Notes: generated by a model from the sequence alone, not told the origin. Shown: positions 38,925 to 48,575, counted from the stretch's first letter. The stretch is 64,000 nt of DNA from Deefgea chitinilytica (GCF_016881405.1 NZ_WOFE01000005.1:108949-172948), one strand, 5' to 3'. A program made the numbers and translations.

Positions 38925-39803
38925 ATGATGACTGCTCAGCGCCGCAAAGGTCTTTTTTTAATTGTGCTTTCCGCCTTCGCGTTTGGCTGGATGCCGATTT
39001 TTGGTAGCTGGGCCTACGCCGATAGCGGCGTGGATACGCAAGGTTTGCTACTGATTCGCTTTAGTTTGGCTGGGTTGGTAATGGCTACGGTAATGTTACT
39101 TCGTCTCGCAACATGGCCGCGGGGCCGAACCTTGCTCGGGCTGATCGCGATGGGCGGGATCGGCTATGTGGGGCAAGCATTTTGTTATTTCTCGGCGCTG
39201 CGCCACGGTTCAGCGGCGTTGGCGGCGCTTTTGCTTTACGTGTATCCCGTTTTGGTCACTTTGGCTTGCGCGTTTTGGTGGAAGGAAAAGCTATCTCCTC
39301 GCACTTGGGCGGCACTGGCTTTAGCCTGCGTCAGCCTCATTCTCACCATTGGTCCGGCGGGTGGACAATGGCTGGGCGTGGCGTTTGGCCTATCGGCAGC
39401 GGTCATTTATTCGGGCTACATTATCGCGGGCAGTCGCTTGACTCCTTTAGTTGGTGCTTTACCCGCTGCCACCGTGGTGATGCTGTCCGCAGCATGCTGT
39501 TTATGGCTCAGCACCTTGTGGAGCACACCAAGCTGGCCAAGCAGCAGCACCAGCTGGTTAGCGGCGATTGCGATTGCGCTCCTCTCCACCGTGGTGGCGA
39601 TTTTTGCTTTTTTAGCGGGCTTGGATTATCTGTCTGCTAGCGAAGCTTCAACTTTATCGACGCTAGAACCCGTCATCAGCGTCTTGCTCGCCGCGCTGAT
39701 TTTGGGTGAAAAGCTCTCGGCGTTGCAGTGGCTCGGTGGTATGGGTATCTTGATTGCCGCAATATTAATCGCACTCGCTCCCGTCATACCCGCCCCCGAA
39801 TAA
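38925..39803 (+). CDS. EamA/DMT-family membrane transporter
   Basis: A 292-residue protein with about ten hydrophobic helices in two EamA halves (FLIVLSAFAFGWMPIFGSWA at the start; VVAIFAFLAGLDYLSASEAS and LEPVISVLLAALILGEKLS in the second half). Family members export amino acids, sugars or other metabolites; the substrate cannot be read from sequence. It is convergent with the lipoprotein gene, only 18 bp away. Confidence 0.9.
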   Translation: MMTAQRRKGLFLIVLSAFAFGWMPIFGSWAYADSGVDTQGLLLIRFSLAGLVMATVMLLRLATWPRGRTLLGLIAMGGIGYVGQAFCYFSALRHGSAALAALLLYVYPVLVTLACAFWWKEKLSPRTWAALALACVSLILTIGPAGGQWLGVAFGLSAAVIYSGYIIAGSRLTPLVGALPAATVVMLSAACCLWLSTLWSTPSWPSSSTSWLAAIAIALLSTVVAIFAFLAGLDYLSASEASTLSTLEPVISVLLAALILGEKLSALQWLGGMGILIAAILIALAPVIPAPE

Positions 39804-39821
39804 CACAACAACATTTGCAAA

Positions 39822-40175
39822 TTACTGTAGCGGCATCGTGTGCATCAGTTGATCAGCTTCAATACTGGCAATCGCCGGATCGAGTGCGATTTGCTGCAGC
39901 ACCGGTTGGAGTTTTGCAGCGCTTTGCGCAGGCTTTAATTGTGCAACATAAAACCCGCCACCCAATTCACGCTCAAACTGCATAGGCAATTGATAGCGTT
40001 GCGCCAATTGCGTCAGCGCCTGTTCTGGCGCGGCCGGCTTGGCTTTAAATTGCACAATCACGCGTTCAACCATCACCACGGGTGCACTATCGGCCGTGGC
40101 GCAAGCCACCATCAATAAACTGCAACTCAGGCTCAGCATGCCACGTTGCAAAAGTTTAATTCCGCGATTTAACAT
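39822..40175 (-). CDS. Lipoprotein resembling a free-standing subtilase propeptide
   Basis: A 117-residue protein with an N-terminal export signal and a plausible lipobox ending at Cys25 (SLLMVAC-A). The mature part, VERVIVQFKAKP near the start and IASIEADQLMHTM near the end, matches the order and spacing of the protease propeptide encoded just upstream (RIVVKLKPS and FESVEADVWMFPM). Such I9-type domains fold subtilisins and inhibit them. It lies 82 bp behind the protease gene on the same strand, so it may be an anchored inhibitor or foldase of that enzyme. A GGAGAG ribosome site is present. The homology is judged by eye. Confidence 0.7.
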   Translation of the reverse strand: MLNRGIKLLQRGMLSLSCSLLMVACATADSAPVVMVERVIVQFKAKPAAPEQALTQLAQRYQLPMQFERELGGGFYVAQLKPAQSAAKLQPVLQQIALDPAIASIEADQLMHTMPLQ

Positions 40176-40257
40176 GGCTCTCTCCAGTGGGTCTGCAAAT
40201 CAATACAAATCCACCGTCGCCCAAGGACGACGGTGGACTCAATAGCACGCTTCGCGC

Positions 40258-42273
40258 TTATTTACGTTTTACTGCTGCACCAGCCTGCAGTGCCCACGGG
40301 CCCCATTGGGCGGCACCGGGTTGCTCACCTTTTGTCCACCATTTTGCGGCAAACGTTTGGCCGTTAAACGAAACACACTGTCCTGCAGTATACGTTGCGG
40401 CAGCAGACCAAGCTGGGCAGTTTGGCGCTGGCGTAATCACAGGCGCAGGTGTCGCGCTTGGCATCGTCGTTGGTGCGGCAGTTGGGGCTACCGTTGGTTT
40501 TGGCGTAATGACTGGCGTAGGGCTTGGAGTGCTATTTCCAGTGCAAGCGCCTACATCTTGCCATAAGGTTAAGCTGGCTTTTGGATTCCAGTTCGCACCG
40601 ACATACGCCACATGCGTCGTACGCGCTTGATAGTTGCGACCATCAAAAGTTACCAAATCACCAGCAGTAAAAGTTTTACCTTCGCTCCATGCGGCATAGC
40701 AACCCCCTACCGGTGGCACTGGCGTAGGCGTTACCACCGGAGGTACGGTTGGTTTCGGCGTGACGACTGGCGGCATAGTTGGTTTTGGTGTCACCACCGG
40801 TGGCGTTGTTGGTAAGGGCGTCACAACAGGCTCGGTATTATCGCCCGCTGATTGTTTAGCCAAACGCACCGCAGCGGCCGCGTTCAAAATGCCAGCACCG
40901 CAGTTGCTGGTCGTGCACGTGCTACCACTTGGGAAAGCCGTTGCCGATTGTTTCAACAAACTCACGATGTCATTAAATTTAAGCTTTGGATTGGCGCTCA
41001 GCATCAGCGCCACCGCCGCAGCGACGTGAGGCGTCGCCATCGAGGTGCCATTCATACCGACATAGCCCGCGCCATTGGCCGACAAATCAACACGATCCAA
41101 GCTCTTATTCACCGTCGACGTAATCCGCGTTGAACCATTGCCGCCTGGAGCAGCCAGCGTCACTTTGCTACCAAAATTCGAATAACTGGCCTTTTCACCG
41201 GCTTTGCCGATAGCGCCAACGGTAATCACATTCGCGCAGTTGGCTGGCGTCGATTGCTGCGCATCTCGATTTTCATTGCCCGCCGCAACAACGATCGTTA
41301 CACCCGCAGCCACCGCATCATTAATCGCCGACTGGTAAAAACTTGGACACGTGGCGGAGCTACCACCCAAGCTCATATTGATCACTTTGGCTGGATTCGG
41401 ATTTGGAATCGTCGGGTGAATACCCGCGGCCCAACGGATGCCGTCGGTAATATCAATCGAAGAACCGCCGCCCTTACCCAAGACGCGCACTGGCAAAATC
41501 CGCGCATTGTAAGCACCACCAATCACACCCGTGCCGTTATACCCCAGCGCCGCAATCGTACCGGCGACGTGCGAACCATGGAAAGAGCTGCTGCCCGTGC
41601 GTTGGCAGATTTGATTGCTGACATCTGCGCTCGTGCACCAATCGCCTTGATCTAAGCCAGATGCAATCGGCGCAACTGTACGCGAACCCGTCGTCCAGTC
41701 GCACGAACCTGCGCGGTAGCAATCGCTAATAAATGAGTAACCCGACGACGCATAATTACCGCTTACGGGGCTTAGTTGCCCCAAATCAGGATGAGGTACA
41801 GCACCCGTATCAATCACGCCAACCACGACGCCTTGACCATTGACGTATTCCCAAGCGCCGATAAAATCCGCGCCGTAACTACTGCCCGGCATCACCGCCT
41901 GCAAGCCCCAAAGTGAGCTCCACAAACTATCAGTCGGTTGCGTCACGCCCATGGGGAACATCCAGACGTCCGCTTCCACCGATTCAAACTGGCCGCTTGC
42001 TTCGAGCTTTTTCAAATAGGCCTGCAAAGCCGCGCCCGATAAACCTTTTGGCAATTGCAATACTTGCGACTGGCCATCGCCCAGTGTCGACACATGTTTG
42101 GCTTGACCATTGCTCGCCTCGGCAATGGTTTGGCTGATGTCATCGGCACTGGCTGAGCGCATCATCAACGATGGCTTTAACTTCACCACGATACGATCAA
42201 CGACTTCGGCCTGCGCCTGCGTGCCTAAAGCAGCGATCATCGCACCGAGCAATACGCGGTGTTTCAATTGCAT
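40258..42273 (-). CDS. Secreted subtilisin-like (S8) protease with two chitin-binding domains
   Basis: A 671-residue modular protease: signal peptide (about 1-22), propeptide (about 23-110), S8 catalytic domain with Asp155 (VVGVIDTGAVPHPDL), His232 (FHGSHVAGT) and Ser411 (GTSMATPHVAAA), then a linker of PPVVTPKPT repeats, a CBM5/12 domain (CYAAWSEGKTFTAGD, AYVGANWNP), a second linker and a final CBM-like module (CPAWSAAATYTAG, AKWWTKGEQPG). Both binding modules and their order match the chitinase at 22538. It probably strips protein from chitin in arthropod or fungal material. Ribosome site GGATGGAGAG is similar to that of the chitinase. Confidence 0.94.
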   Translation of the reverse strand: MQLKHRVLLGAMIAALGTQAQAEVVDRIVVKLKPSLMMRSASADDISQTIAEASNGQAKHVSTLGDGQSQVLQLPKGLSGAALQAYLKKLEASGQFESVEADVWMFPMGVTQPTDSLWSSLWGLQAVMPGSSYGADFIGAWEYVNGQGVVVGVIDTGAVPHPDLGQLSPVSGNYASSGYSFISDCYRAGSCDWTTGSRTVAPIASGLDQGDWCTSADVSNQICQRTGSSSFHGSHVAGTIAALGYNGTGVIGGAYNARILPVRVLGKGGGSSIDITDGIRWAAGIHPTIPNPNPAKVINMSLGGSSATCPSFYQSAINDAVAAGVTIVVAAGNENRDAQQSTPANCANVITVGAIGKAGEKASYSNFGSKVTLAAPGGNGSTRITSTVNKSLDRVDLSANGAGYVGMNGTSMATPHVAAAVALMLSANPKLKFNDIVSLLKQSATAFPSGSTCTTSNCGAGILNAAAAVRLAKQSAGDNTEPVVTPLPTTPPVVTPKPTMPPVVTPKPTVPPVVTPTPVPPVGGCYAAWSEGKTFTAGDLVTFDGRNYQARTTHVAYVGANWNPKASLTLWQDVGACTGNSTPSPTPVITPKPTVAPTAAPTTMPSATPAPVITPAPNCPAWSAAATYTAGQCVSFNGQTFAAKWWTKGEQPGAAQWGPWALQAGAAVKRK
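40705..40830 (-). repeat. Repeat coding the protease linker
   Basis: About four imperfect 30-bp units encode the 10-residue motif PPVVTPKPTM between the catalytic domain and the first chitin-binding module. The unit length equals that of the chitinase linker repeat, though the residues differ. Confidence 0.65.
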
Positions 42274-42571
42274 TATGTCTCTCCATCCTATTATTTAAGT
42301 TTTGCCAATTTGGGGCGAACCGCACAGACCCATTGATAGCCAACACGGTCACAGTCAAGGCTGATTTGTAAACCCAAAGGCGAGGAGAGCTTATTGCAAA
42401 TGTCATAAATACTGGTGCTAGGGCTTTCCCTAATCCAATACCAATTACACCAGCCGATCAACACAAAACAAAGGTATAGCCATGAAATCAATATTTCATA
42501 TTACCTACAAGCAAATACATCAACGCAATTAAAAGCGAGCTATATCACACCAACAAAACCAAGCCCTGTCT

Positions 42572-43315
42572 CTATAGAGGACTATCCGTACGCACGCCGT
42601 TGTTCAATTCGCGATCAATTGACTGCGTCAAGCTCGACAAAGCCAGCCGCTGTTGCCCAGCTGCATCAAAATTATCGGCAGCCAACCAACGCGCATACAC
42701 CGCCGACAGCGCAGGCCATTCACCATCGAGTATCGAAAACCACGCTGTATCGCGATTACGGCCTTTACTCACCCGCGCTTGGCGAAAAACGCCTTCAAAC
42801 TGAAAACCCAAACGTAGCGCCGCACGGCGCGATGGTGCATTGAGCGCATTACACTTCCACTCATAGCGACGGTAACCCAGCGCAAATGCGTTTTGCATCA
42901 TCAACACCATCGCCGCCGTCGCCAAGCGAGTACCTTGCAACGCCGGTGAAAAATGCAGATAGCCCACTTCAATGACGCCCACCGCTGGCTCAATCCGCAA
43001 ATACGCCGCCAAACCCAAGGCCAGCCCGCTTGTCGCATCAACAATCGCATAAAACTGGGGATCATTGGCGGCTGCGCGTTGGGCAAGATACGCCAAGAAA
43101 TCAGCCTGACTAGCAAACGGGCCTTCAGCAAAGTAAGTCCATAGCGCACCACTGTCCTCGCTAAACGCTTGCCACAACGCCGCACCATGGGCTGCAGGAT
43201 TCAGCGGCTCAACACGGCAATCCCAGCCGCTCAAGGTCACATGCGGTGGAAACGGCGCAGGCTGCCAATTCGGTACGAGATCGCCGACCGGCTGATCAAA
43301 TTCGTTTAAAACCAT
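42572..43315 (-). CDS. GNAT-family N-acetyltransferase
   Basis: A 247-residue protein of the RimJ/RimL-like group. The region AYLRIEPAVGVIEVGYLHFS followed by LQGTRLATAAMVLMMQNAFA fits the acetyl-CoA site, and RRYEWKCNALNAPSRRAALR with GFQFEGVFRQA is typical of this subgroup. The N-terminal 25 residues (FDQPVGDLVPNWQPAPFPP) are also seen in family members. It is the last of four minus-strand genes (GNAT, rhodanese, PaiB, this gene), 3 bp behind paiB. Substrate unknown. Confidence 0.88.
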   Translation of the reverse strand: MVLNEFDQPVGDLVPNWQPAPFPPHVTLSGWDCRVEPLNPAAHGAALWQAFSEDSGALWTYFAEGPFASQADFLAYLAQRAAANDPQFYAIVDATSGLALGLAAYLRIEPAVGVIEVGYLHFSPALQGTRLATAAMVLMMQNAFALGYRRYEWKCNALNAPSRRAALRLGFQFEGVFRQARVSKGRNRDTAWFSILDGEWPALSAVYARWLAADNFDAAGQQRLALSSLTQSIDRELNNGVRTDSPL

Positions 43316-43318
43316 AAG

Positions 43319-43921
43319 TTACCTTTGCATGAAAGCGACTAAATCCGGGCTTTTCGTATTGGCAGCAACGCCAGCCTGATTTTCAGCGGTTTGGTTCTGG
43401 CTCAATTTAAATTTGCCATCGAGTGAGGTAATCGCAATTTCAATCCCGACAATCGCCGCCAGCATTTTCTGGATATATTCTGCTGGCGCATCGGCAATTT
43501 GCCACGGCTCGCCCCGCCCTGCTTCGTGCTGTGCGGTCATTTGATTGAGCAAAGTGAGCAGCCAATCGGCATCTTCAATCGCCTTCAGTGTTCCCTTCAC
43601 TTGCACCACCGCGTAATTCCACGTCGGCACCACACGCGGGTCTTTGGCTTTGCTCGGAAAATACGATGGAGAAATATACTCATCACTCGCCCGAAACAAG
43701 GCCAGAATCGCTGAATCGGATTCTTGCCAGAGCGGATTTTTCCGTGCCACATGGCCGCGCAACACGCCCAATTCCGAGCCATCGTCATACCAATACAGCG
43801 GGATTAAGTTTGCATTTAATCCCTCCGAGGTCATCTGCACCAAGGTTGCTAATGGATTGTTAGCCATTAAATGCAGCAAACTAGCGCGATCTTTTTCTAC
43901 AAAATGAGGTGGCGTATACAT
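43319..43921 (-). CDS. PaiB-type FMN-binding regulator
   Basis: A 200-residue protein of the PaiB family, with the typical start MYTPPHFVEKDRASLLHLM and FMN-binding split-barrel motifs (GHVARKNPLW, DEYISPSYFPSKA, VPTWNYAVVQVKG). In Bacillus PaiB represses protease and sporulation genes together with the acetyltransferase PaiA; here acetyltransferase genes also lie next to it. The start at 43921 is one base after the rhodanese stop, giving translational coupling; a longer frame upstream overlaps that gene. Confidence 0.92.
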   Translation of the reverse strand: MYTPPHFVEKDRASLLHLMANNPLATLVQMTSEGLNANLIPLYWYDDGSELGVLRGHVARKNPLWQESDSAILALFRASDEYISPSYFPSKAKDPRVVPTWNYAVVQVKGTLKAIEDADWLLTLLNQMTAQHEAGRGEPWQIADAPAEYIQKMLAAIVGIEIAITSLDGKFKLSQNQTAENQAGVAANTKSPDLVAFMQR

Positions 43922-43922
43922 A

Positions 43923-44366
43923 TCAGCACCCACATTCAATTGAGCTAGCGAGCAATACACCTGGCTCATCGCCCGTCGCAATCGCGTACCCATCACGCGG
44001 CCACCAGTCGATACCACCAATCAGCTCTTTCACCTGAAAGCCCAGTTTCGCTAATTTGTACGCGCCCCACGTCGAGCCGTTACAGCCGATGCCATCGCAA
44101 TACGTCACATAGACTTTGCTGCGATCCCAGTTGGCGGTTGATTCAGCTGTCATCAATCGATGCGGAAATGAAATCGCCCCCGGAATATGTGCCGCTTGGT
44201 AGTGCGCCACGGAGCGCGTATCAATGACGACAATTTGCGGCTCTGCCGCGATTAAATCCGCCGCCAAATCTGCCGAATCGGTACGAAACTGCAATTGCGC
44301 AGCGAAAAATTGCTCAGACTCACTCGCCGTCGCGAGGCCACTCGATAAAACTGCACTCATCATCAA
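43923..44366 (-). CDS. Rhodanese-like sulfurtransferase
   Basis: A 147-residue single-domain rhodanese. The substrate-side motif VVIDTRSVAHYQAAHIPGAI and the active-site loop CDGIGCNGST (Cys as likely nucleophile) are visible, ending with an exposed ECGC tail. The role could be sulfur transfer or thiol redox; it cannot be fixed from sequence. It precedes paiB with one base between stop and start. Confidence 0.88.
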   Translation of the reverse strand: MMMSAVLSSGLATASESEQFFAAQLQFRTDSADLAADLIAAEPQIVVIDTRSVAHYQAAHIPGAISFPHRLMTAESTANWDRSKVYVTYCDGIGCNGSTWGAYKLAKLGFQVKELIGGIDWWPRDGYAIATGDEPGVLLASSIECGC

Positions 44367-44405
44367 CTCCTCAGTAAACCCATTCAGTTTCTACACACTT
44401 AGCAC

Positions 44406-44945
44406 TTATTGGTATTCATCTAGGTCTCGCATCAAGCCTCGCGCTTCCGACCATGCCAGCCGAATCACCGGCACGACAGAGCCATCAGGCGCATGCCAAA
44501 CATCAAGATCTTGTGTCTCTGCGCCGCACGCTTGATAAAACTCAATCGCATAGGTATTAATCACTATCGTCCATAAATAAAGCCCTAGCGCTGGATACAC
44601 TGCATTGTTCCATTGTGCGATCGCCGCTAATAAATGCCGACCGACTCCACTACGCCGCTTATTGGCGGCAACATGTAGATTGTCAATATACGTGCCCCAG
44701 CGCGCATCGTGCCCGCCAAACGCGCAGGCAAATCCACACAATTCACCGTCGTTTTCAGCGAGCAAAATGCGTTGATTCGCTGCGGGCTGCTGCAAGCGGG
44801 TTTGCCACAAGGCCAAACGTTCTTGCGGAACTTGATCACACAAATACGCCGCGCTCAGTGACTGGTGATACGTCTGTTGCCAGTTCTTCGCATGCAGCGC
44901 CACAATTGCGGCGGCATCGTGTAGCGTTGCCTGTCGAATTCTCAT
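44406..44945 (-). CDS. GNAT-family N-acetyltransferase
   Basis: A 179-residue protein starting MRIRQATLHDAAAIVALHAK, a standard GNAT N-terminus. The acetyl-CoA loop is in LHVAANKRRSGVGRHLLAAI, and the last strand holds AIEFYQACGAE. The open frame continues 148 codons upstream through the divergent regulator gene, but ATG 44945, preceded by a GGGCGGGA site, is the sensible start. It is divergent from the MocR regulator 89 bp away, which may control it. Confidence 0.88.
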   Translation of the reverse strand: MRIRQATLHDAAAIVALHAKNWQQTYHQSLSAAYLCDQVPQERLALWQTRLQQPAANQRILLAENDGELCGFACAFGGHDARWGTYIDNLHVAANKRRSGVGRHLLAAIAQWNNAVYPALGLYLWTIVINTYAIEFYQACGAETQDLDVWHAPDGSVVPVIRLAWSEARGLMRDLDEYQ

Positions 44946-45034
44946 TATCCCGCCCTCAACGCTGTTCATAGGCTTTACTGTAGCGGCATAATGGCCTTGT
45001 GTCGCAAACCAATTTTCACTAAGAAACCAGACCA

Positions 45035-46477
45035 ATGTCCGCTTTGCCAATTTTGTTTGCCGCTGAATCTCAGCCGGATTTACCGCTGCACGAGCAACTG
45101 ACTCGCACTTTACGACGCGCGATTCTGGCGGGGCATTTGCCACTCGATAGCCGTCTGCCTGCGACACGGGTTTTGGCGCAGGATTTGCAAGTCTCGCGCA
45201 GTACCGTTGAATTGGCATTTTCACGGCTAGAGGCCGAAGGCTATCTACGCCGCCAAGTGGGCGTTGGTAGTTTTGTCGCGATTGCAGCGCAGCCAAGCAA
45301 ACCCCGCCCGCGCAAAACGGCTGCAGGTTTATCGCAACGTGGGCAATTGATTGTTGCAGCGGGCAGTTGCCGCGATGCGACCACACCATTCACCGCTTTT
45401 ACCGCGGGTCAACCCGACCCCACCGCGTTCCCCCGCGAGCTATGGGGCAAACTGACGCAACAGCGCTGGAAAAAAGACGGCGAGCGCTTGATGCGCTATG
45501 GCGATTCGCAAGGTCTACCTGAGTTGCGCGAGGCGATTGCCGGCTATTTGGCGCAATCGCGCGGCGTGGCCTGCGATGCGGCGCAGATTTTAGTGCTGAC
45601 CAGCTCACAGCAAGCCTTGCAGTTGATTGCCCAATTGCTGATTGATCCGAACGACACCGTATGGCTCGAGGAGCCCGGCTATTTGGGCGCGCGCAACGCG
45701 ATGCGTTCGGCTGGTGCAAAAATCATTCCAGTTCCGGTCGATCACGACGGCATCAACACCGATCTATCTAGCACCCTATTACCACCCAAGCTAATCTATA
45801 CAACGCCTTCGCACCAATACCCACTTGGCGTGACAATGAGTTTGCCGCGTCGAATGGCTTTGCTCGAACAAGCGAACCAACACAATGCATGGATTATTGA
45901 GGATGATTACGACAGCGAATTTAGCTACGATCAGCGCCCGCTGCCAGCGCTGCAAGGCTTGGATCAGCATGGTCGCGTGATTTATGTCGGTACGTTCAGC
46001 AAGGTCTTGTTTCCATCACTACGCATCGCATATCTCGTGTTGCCACCCGATTTGATGCCAGCTTTTGCCAATGCCCGCGCCGCGTTTGACGGCCACACGC
46101 CACAACTGGCGCAAGCGGTCACGGCGGATTTTATGACGCAAGGCCATTTCGCCGCGCACATCCGGCAAATGCGGCTGCTGTATCGCAGCCGCCGGGATTT
46201 ACTGGTGGACTGCCTGCAACCGCTCGCGAGTGTAATTCGCCCCGTCAACGTCAATGGTGGCTTGCAGTTTGCGGTTGAAATCGAGGCCGAGCGCGAGTCG
46301 CAATGGACCGCCGCAGGCCAAGCGCAAGGCTTAGCGCTGCGGCCACTGTCACAATTTTACTATGACAAGGTAGAGAAAAACGGCTGGCTACTTGGGTATG
46401 CTGCGCTTAGCAATATTCAGATTAGCACAGCGGTAGATACACTCAAAAAATGTCTTCGATCAGTGGATTCAGTTTAA
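45035..46477 (+). CDS. MocR/PdxR-type regulator (GntR HTH fused to aminotransferase fold)
   Basis: A 480-residue fusion. The N-terminal winged helix (LHEQLTRTLRRAILAGHLPL, SRLPATRVLAQDLQVSRSTV) is GntR-like. The rest is a fold-type I aminotransferase domain with the PLP lysine in VGTFSKVLFPSLRIAYL and LEEPGYLGARNAMRSAG nearby. Such regulators sense PLP or an amine and often control divergent neighbours, here a GNAT gene. PdxR-like control of vitamin B6 genes is one option, though no pdx gene is next to it. Confidence 0.93.
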   Translation: MSALPILFAAESQPDLPLHEQLTRTLRRAILAGHLPLDSRLPATRVLAQDLQVSRSTVELAFSRLEAEGYLRRQVGVGSFVAIAAQPSKPRPRKTAAGLSQRGQLIVAAGSCRDATTPFTAFTAGQPDPTAFPRELWGKLTQQRWKKDGERLMRYGDSQGLPELREAIAGYLAQSRGVACDAAQILVLTSSQQALQLIAQLLIDPNDTVWLEEPGYLGARNAMRSAGAKIIPVPVDHDGINTDLSSTLLPPKLIYTTPSHQYPLGVTMSLPRRMALLEQANQHNAWIIEDDYDSEFSYDQRPLPALQGLDQHGRVIYVGTFSKVLFPSLRIAYLVLPPDLMPAFANARAAFDGHTPQLAQAVTADFMTQGHFAAHIRQMRLLYRSRRDLLVDCLQPLASVIRPVNVNGGLQFAVEIEAERESQWTAAGQAQGLALRPLSQFYYDKVEKNGWLLGYAALSNIQISTAVDTLKKCLRSVDSV

Positions 46478-46506
46478 TTAAATTCGCAGCAAAATTGGCT
46501 CCAAAC

Positions 46507-48330
46507 TCAGCGATGTTTTTCTACTTCGGGCAACAAGGGCGGCGGTTCATCGGGTTCGTTGTCTTGCACTAAGAACTTCATCAATTCATCACTCGATTGC
46601 GGCATCGCGCCTTGCTCTGACCGAGGCACTAATTCAACCGCATCCAGCTCAGGCAAGATCGGCGCGCCACTAAAATCAGGCACAATCTCCAGCTCGACCG
46701 GTTTGGCTGGCGCAGCTGCGGCCATGCCAGAATCAAAATGATCAAATGGCGTCGCCGTTTTCTCGTTGGCCGCATCCATTTTGCGAATAAACAGCGGGTT
46801 TTCTGGATCGAGTTTATTGCCGATACTACGAATCAACTCCCAATCGCCTTCGTCTTTATGAATGGCTTTAAAACGATACGCCAAAGCGCTGTATTCGGTT
46901 TTCATCACCTGCTGACGGAATACACGAAATAGCATCAACCAGCGCTCAGTGTCTTCGGGAACCTCATCAATTGCGGAATAAAGCAAATCAATCGCTTTGA
47001 GCGTTTCACCCTGGGCTAAATAGTATTGCGCCTGATCGAGATGATTATCGAGCTCTTCTTTCACCTCGAAGCCCGATTGGGTTTTCTTGCCGCTAGCGCC
47101 AAATAAAGACATCACCGTATTGGGCGACTGCTGCGCCATCGTATGACCGACTTTAGCTTGAATGATGCTCATAATGCTGCGGTTCAAATCGACACCATCA
47201 TTAATGTCCTCATGAGCCCAGCGCTCGGCCTGCTCTTGCATTTTGCGGCGCCACCAAACAATGCAACCGCCCACCCCAGCCAGACCCAATAGCCACCATG
47301 CCCAACGCCAATTGGTGCTCGGTTCAGCAACAGGCTCGATTTGAGTAGGCGGCGCAGCTTGTACGGTTTGCACCACTCTTTTCGGCGTAGTCGCGGCCAC
47401 TTGCGCGGCGCTAGCCTGCGCCACTGCAGCAGGATAACTCGCAACCGCCGCACTGGCGCTCTTGGCGTTGGCCAATTGAATTTGCGTCATTTTGATATCG
47501 AGCTCAGCCAGCTCGAGTTGCAATTGTTTTTTCAGCTCGGTCAGCGTGACAATTTTTTCTTCTAACTCTTTAACATACGCCTCGGGATTTTGCTGGGGAT
47601 TGATTGGCGCTACCGCAGGCTTTTTGCTCGCCTCGCCGTCTTCTAATCTAAGCTGCCCCGTTTCTTTCAGTGGCACGTCAGACGCCACTTTGGCAGTCGC
47701 CAATTTCGGCCGTGGCGGCACCACGAGTGGGCTGCCCGCGGTAATCAGCGTTTCGGTCGTCGCAACATCAGGATTGGCTTGCTTTAAGCGATTCAGGTAT
47801 TTCTGGTATTGCGGCGTATCTACCGCGTAATAGCGCGCCGCCACTGCCGCCAGCGTCGTGTCTTTTTTTGCGGTGGCTGGTTTAAGCTCAGGACGAATTT
47901 TAAAGGTTTCAAGCGGACGGGCGGCACTCGTGCTGGCTAATTCATTTAACGGTGCTGGGTCTAAAAACACCGTAAATTCACGACTTAATTGCTGCGTACC
48001 ACATTGAATATGCAAATTGAGCGCCACGACAGGCTCACTCATTTTTTGATTAGAACTAATGATAATGGTGCCTGTATTGCCATCGCCAATCGGCCGAATT
48101 TGCACATCGCTACTGCCGATATACGGCAAATCACCGCCAGCCGGAGCAATCGTAATGCAATCGGCCAAACTCGTTTCGCTTGGCGATAGCTGATAATTCA
48201 CTGCGCCCTTAAAACGCTGGCCCAAAAAAGATTGAGGCTGTAATTCACCTAAACTGAGCGCACTCACCGGAGCAGCAAGGCTAAATAAAAAAATCGCCAA
48301 TGAGCGTTTAATCGGCATATTCGGGCACAT
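46507..48330 (-). CDS. FimV-like polar/pilus assembly protein
   Basis: A 607-residue protein with a signal peptide (RSLAIFLFSLAAPVSALSLG), the FimV N-terminal domain (LGELQPQSFLGQRFKGAVNY), a LysM-like region (DTTLAAVAARYYAVDTPQYQ), a coiled coil (about residues 245-285), a transmembrane helix (WAWWLLGLAGVGGCIVWW) and a cytoplasmic C-terminal part with a TPR-like stretch (AQYYLAQGETLKAIDLLYSA). FimV/HubP proteins organise the cell pole and type IV pili. The ATG at 48330 has an ideal AGGAAAGG site seven bases upstream. Confidence 0.88.
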   Translation of the reverse strand: MCPNMPIKRSLAIFLFSLAAPVSALSLGELQPQSFLGQRFKGAVNYQLSPSETSLADCITIAPAGGDLPYIGSSDVQIRPIGDGNTGTIIISSNQKMSEPVVALNLHIQCGTQQLSREFTVFLDPAPLNELASTSAARPLETFKIRPELKPATAKKDTTLAAVAARYYAVDTPQYQKYLNRLKQANPDVATTETLITAGSPLVVPPRPKLATAKVASDVPLKETGQLRLEDGEASKKPAVAPINPQQNPEAYVKELEEKIVTLTELKKQLQLELAELDIKMTQIQLANAKSASAAVASYPAAVAQASAAQVAATTPKRVVQTVQAAPPTQIEPVAEPSTNWRWAWWLLGLAGVGGCIVWWRRKMQEQAERWAHEDINDGVDLNRSIMSIIQAKVGHTMAQQSPNTVMSLFGASGKKTQSGFEVKEELDNHLDQAQYYLAQGETLKAIDLLYSAIDEVPEDTERWLMLFRVFRQQVMKTEYSALAYRFKAIHKDEGDWELIRSIGNKLDPENPLFIRKMDAANEKTATPFDHFDSGMAAAAPAKPVELEIVPDFSGAPILPELDAVELVPRSEQGAMPQSSDELMKFLVQDNEPDEPPPLLPEVEKHR

Positions 48331-48575
48331 TTGCAAACCTTTCCTGCTTTTGTAAGCAGATTGACATGTTTGTTATGTTTCCTTTGTAGACCGATTTCAG
48401 CACAAACCAAGGGCAAAAATAAACCATGCGCCTGCAACGCTTATTTTGCGTTGCACAAAAGATAAAAACTTCTCAATATCAGAGATTTAATGCGTTTGTC
48501 TGCCAACGACGCGAGCAGTCAACGCGCGAGCAAAGCTTACTGCAACAAGGAAAGCGTACTCCCGCAAGCAATACG

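Noticed and set aside
44946..45389. 148-codon upstream extension of the GNAT gene at 44406
   Set aside because: It runs antisense through the start of the MocR gene and has no GNAT features; the ATG at 44945 with a ribosome site explains the protein.
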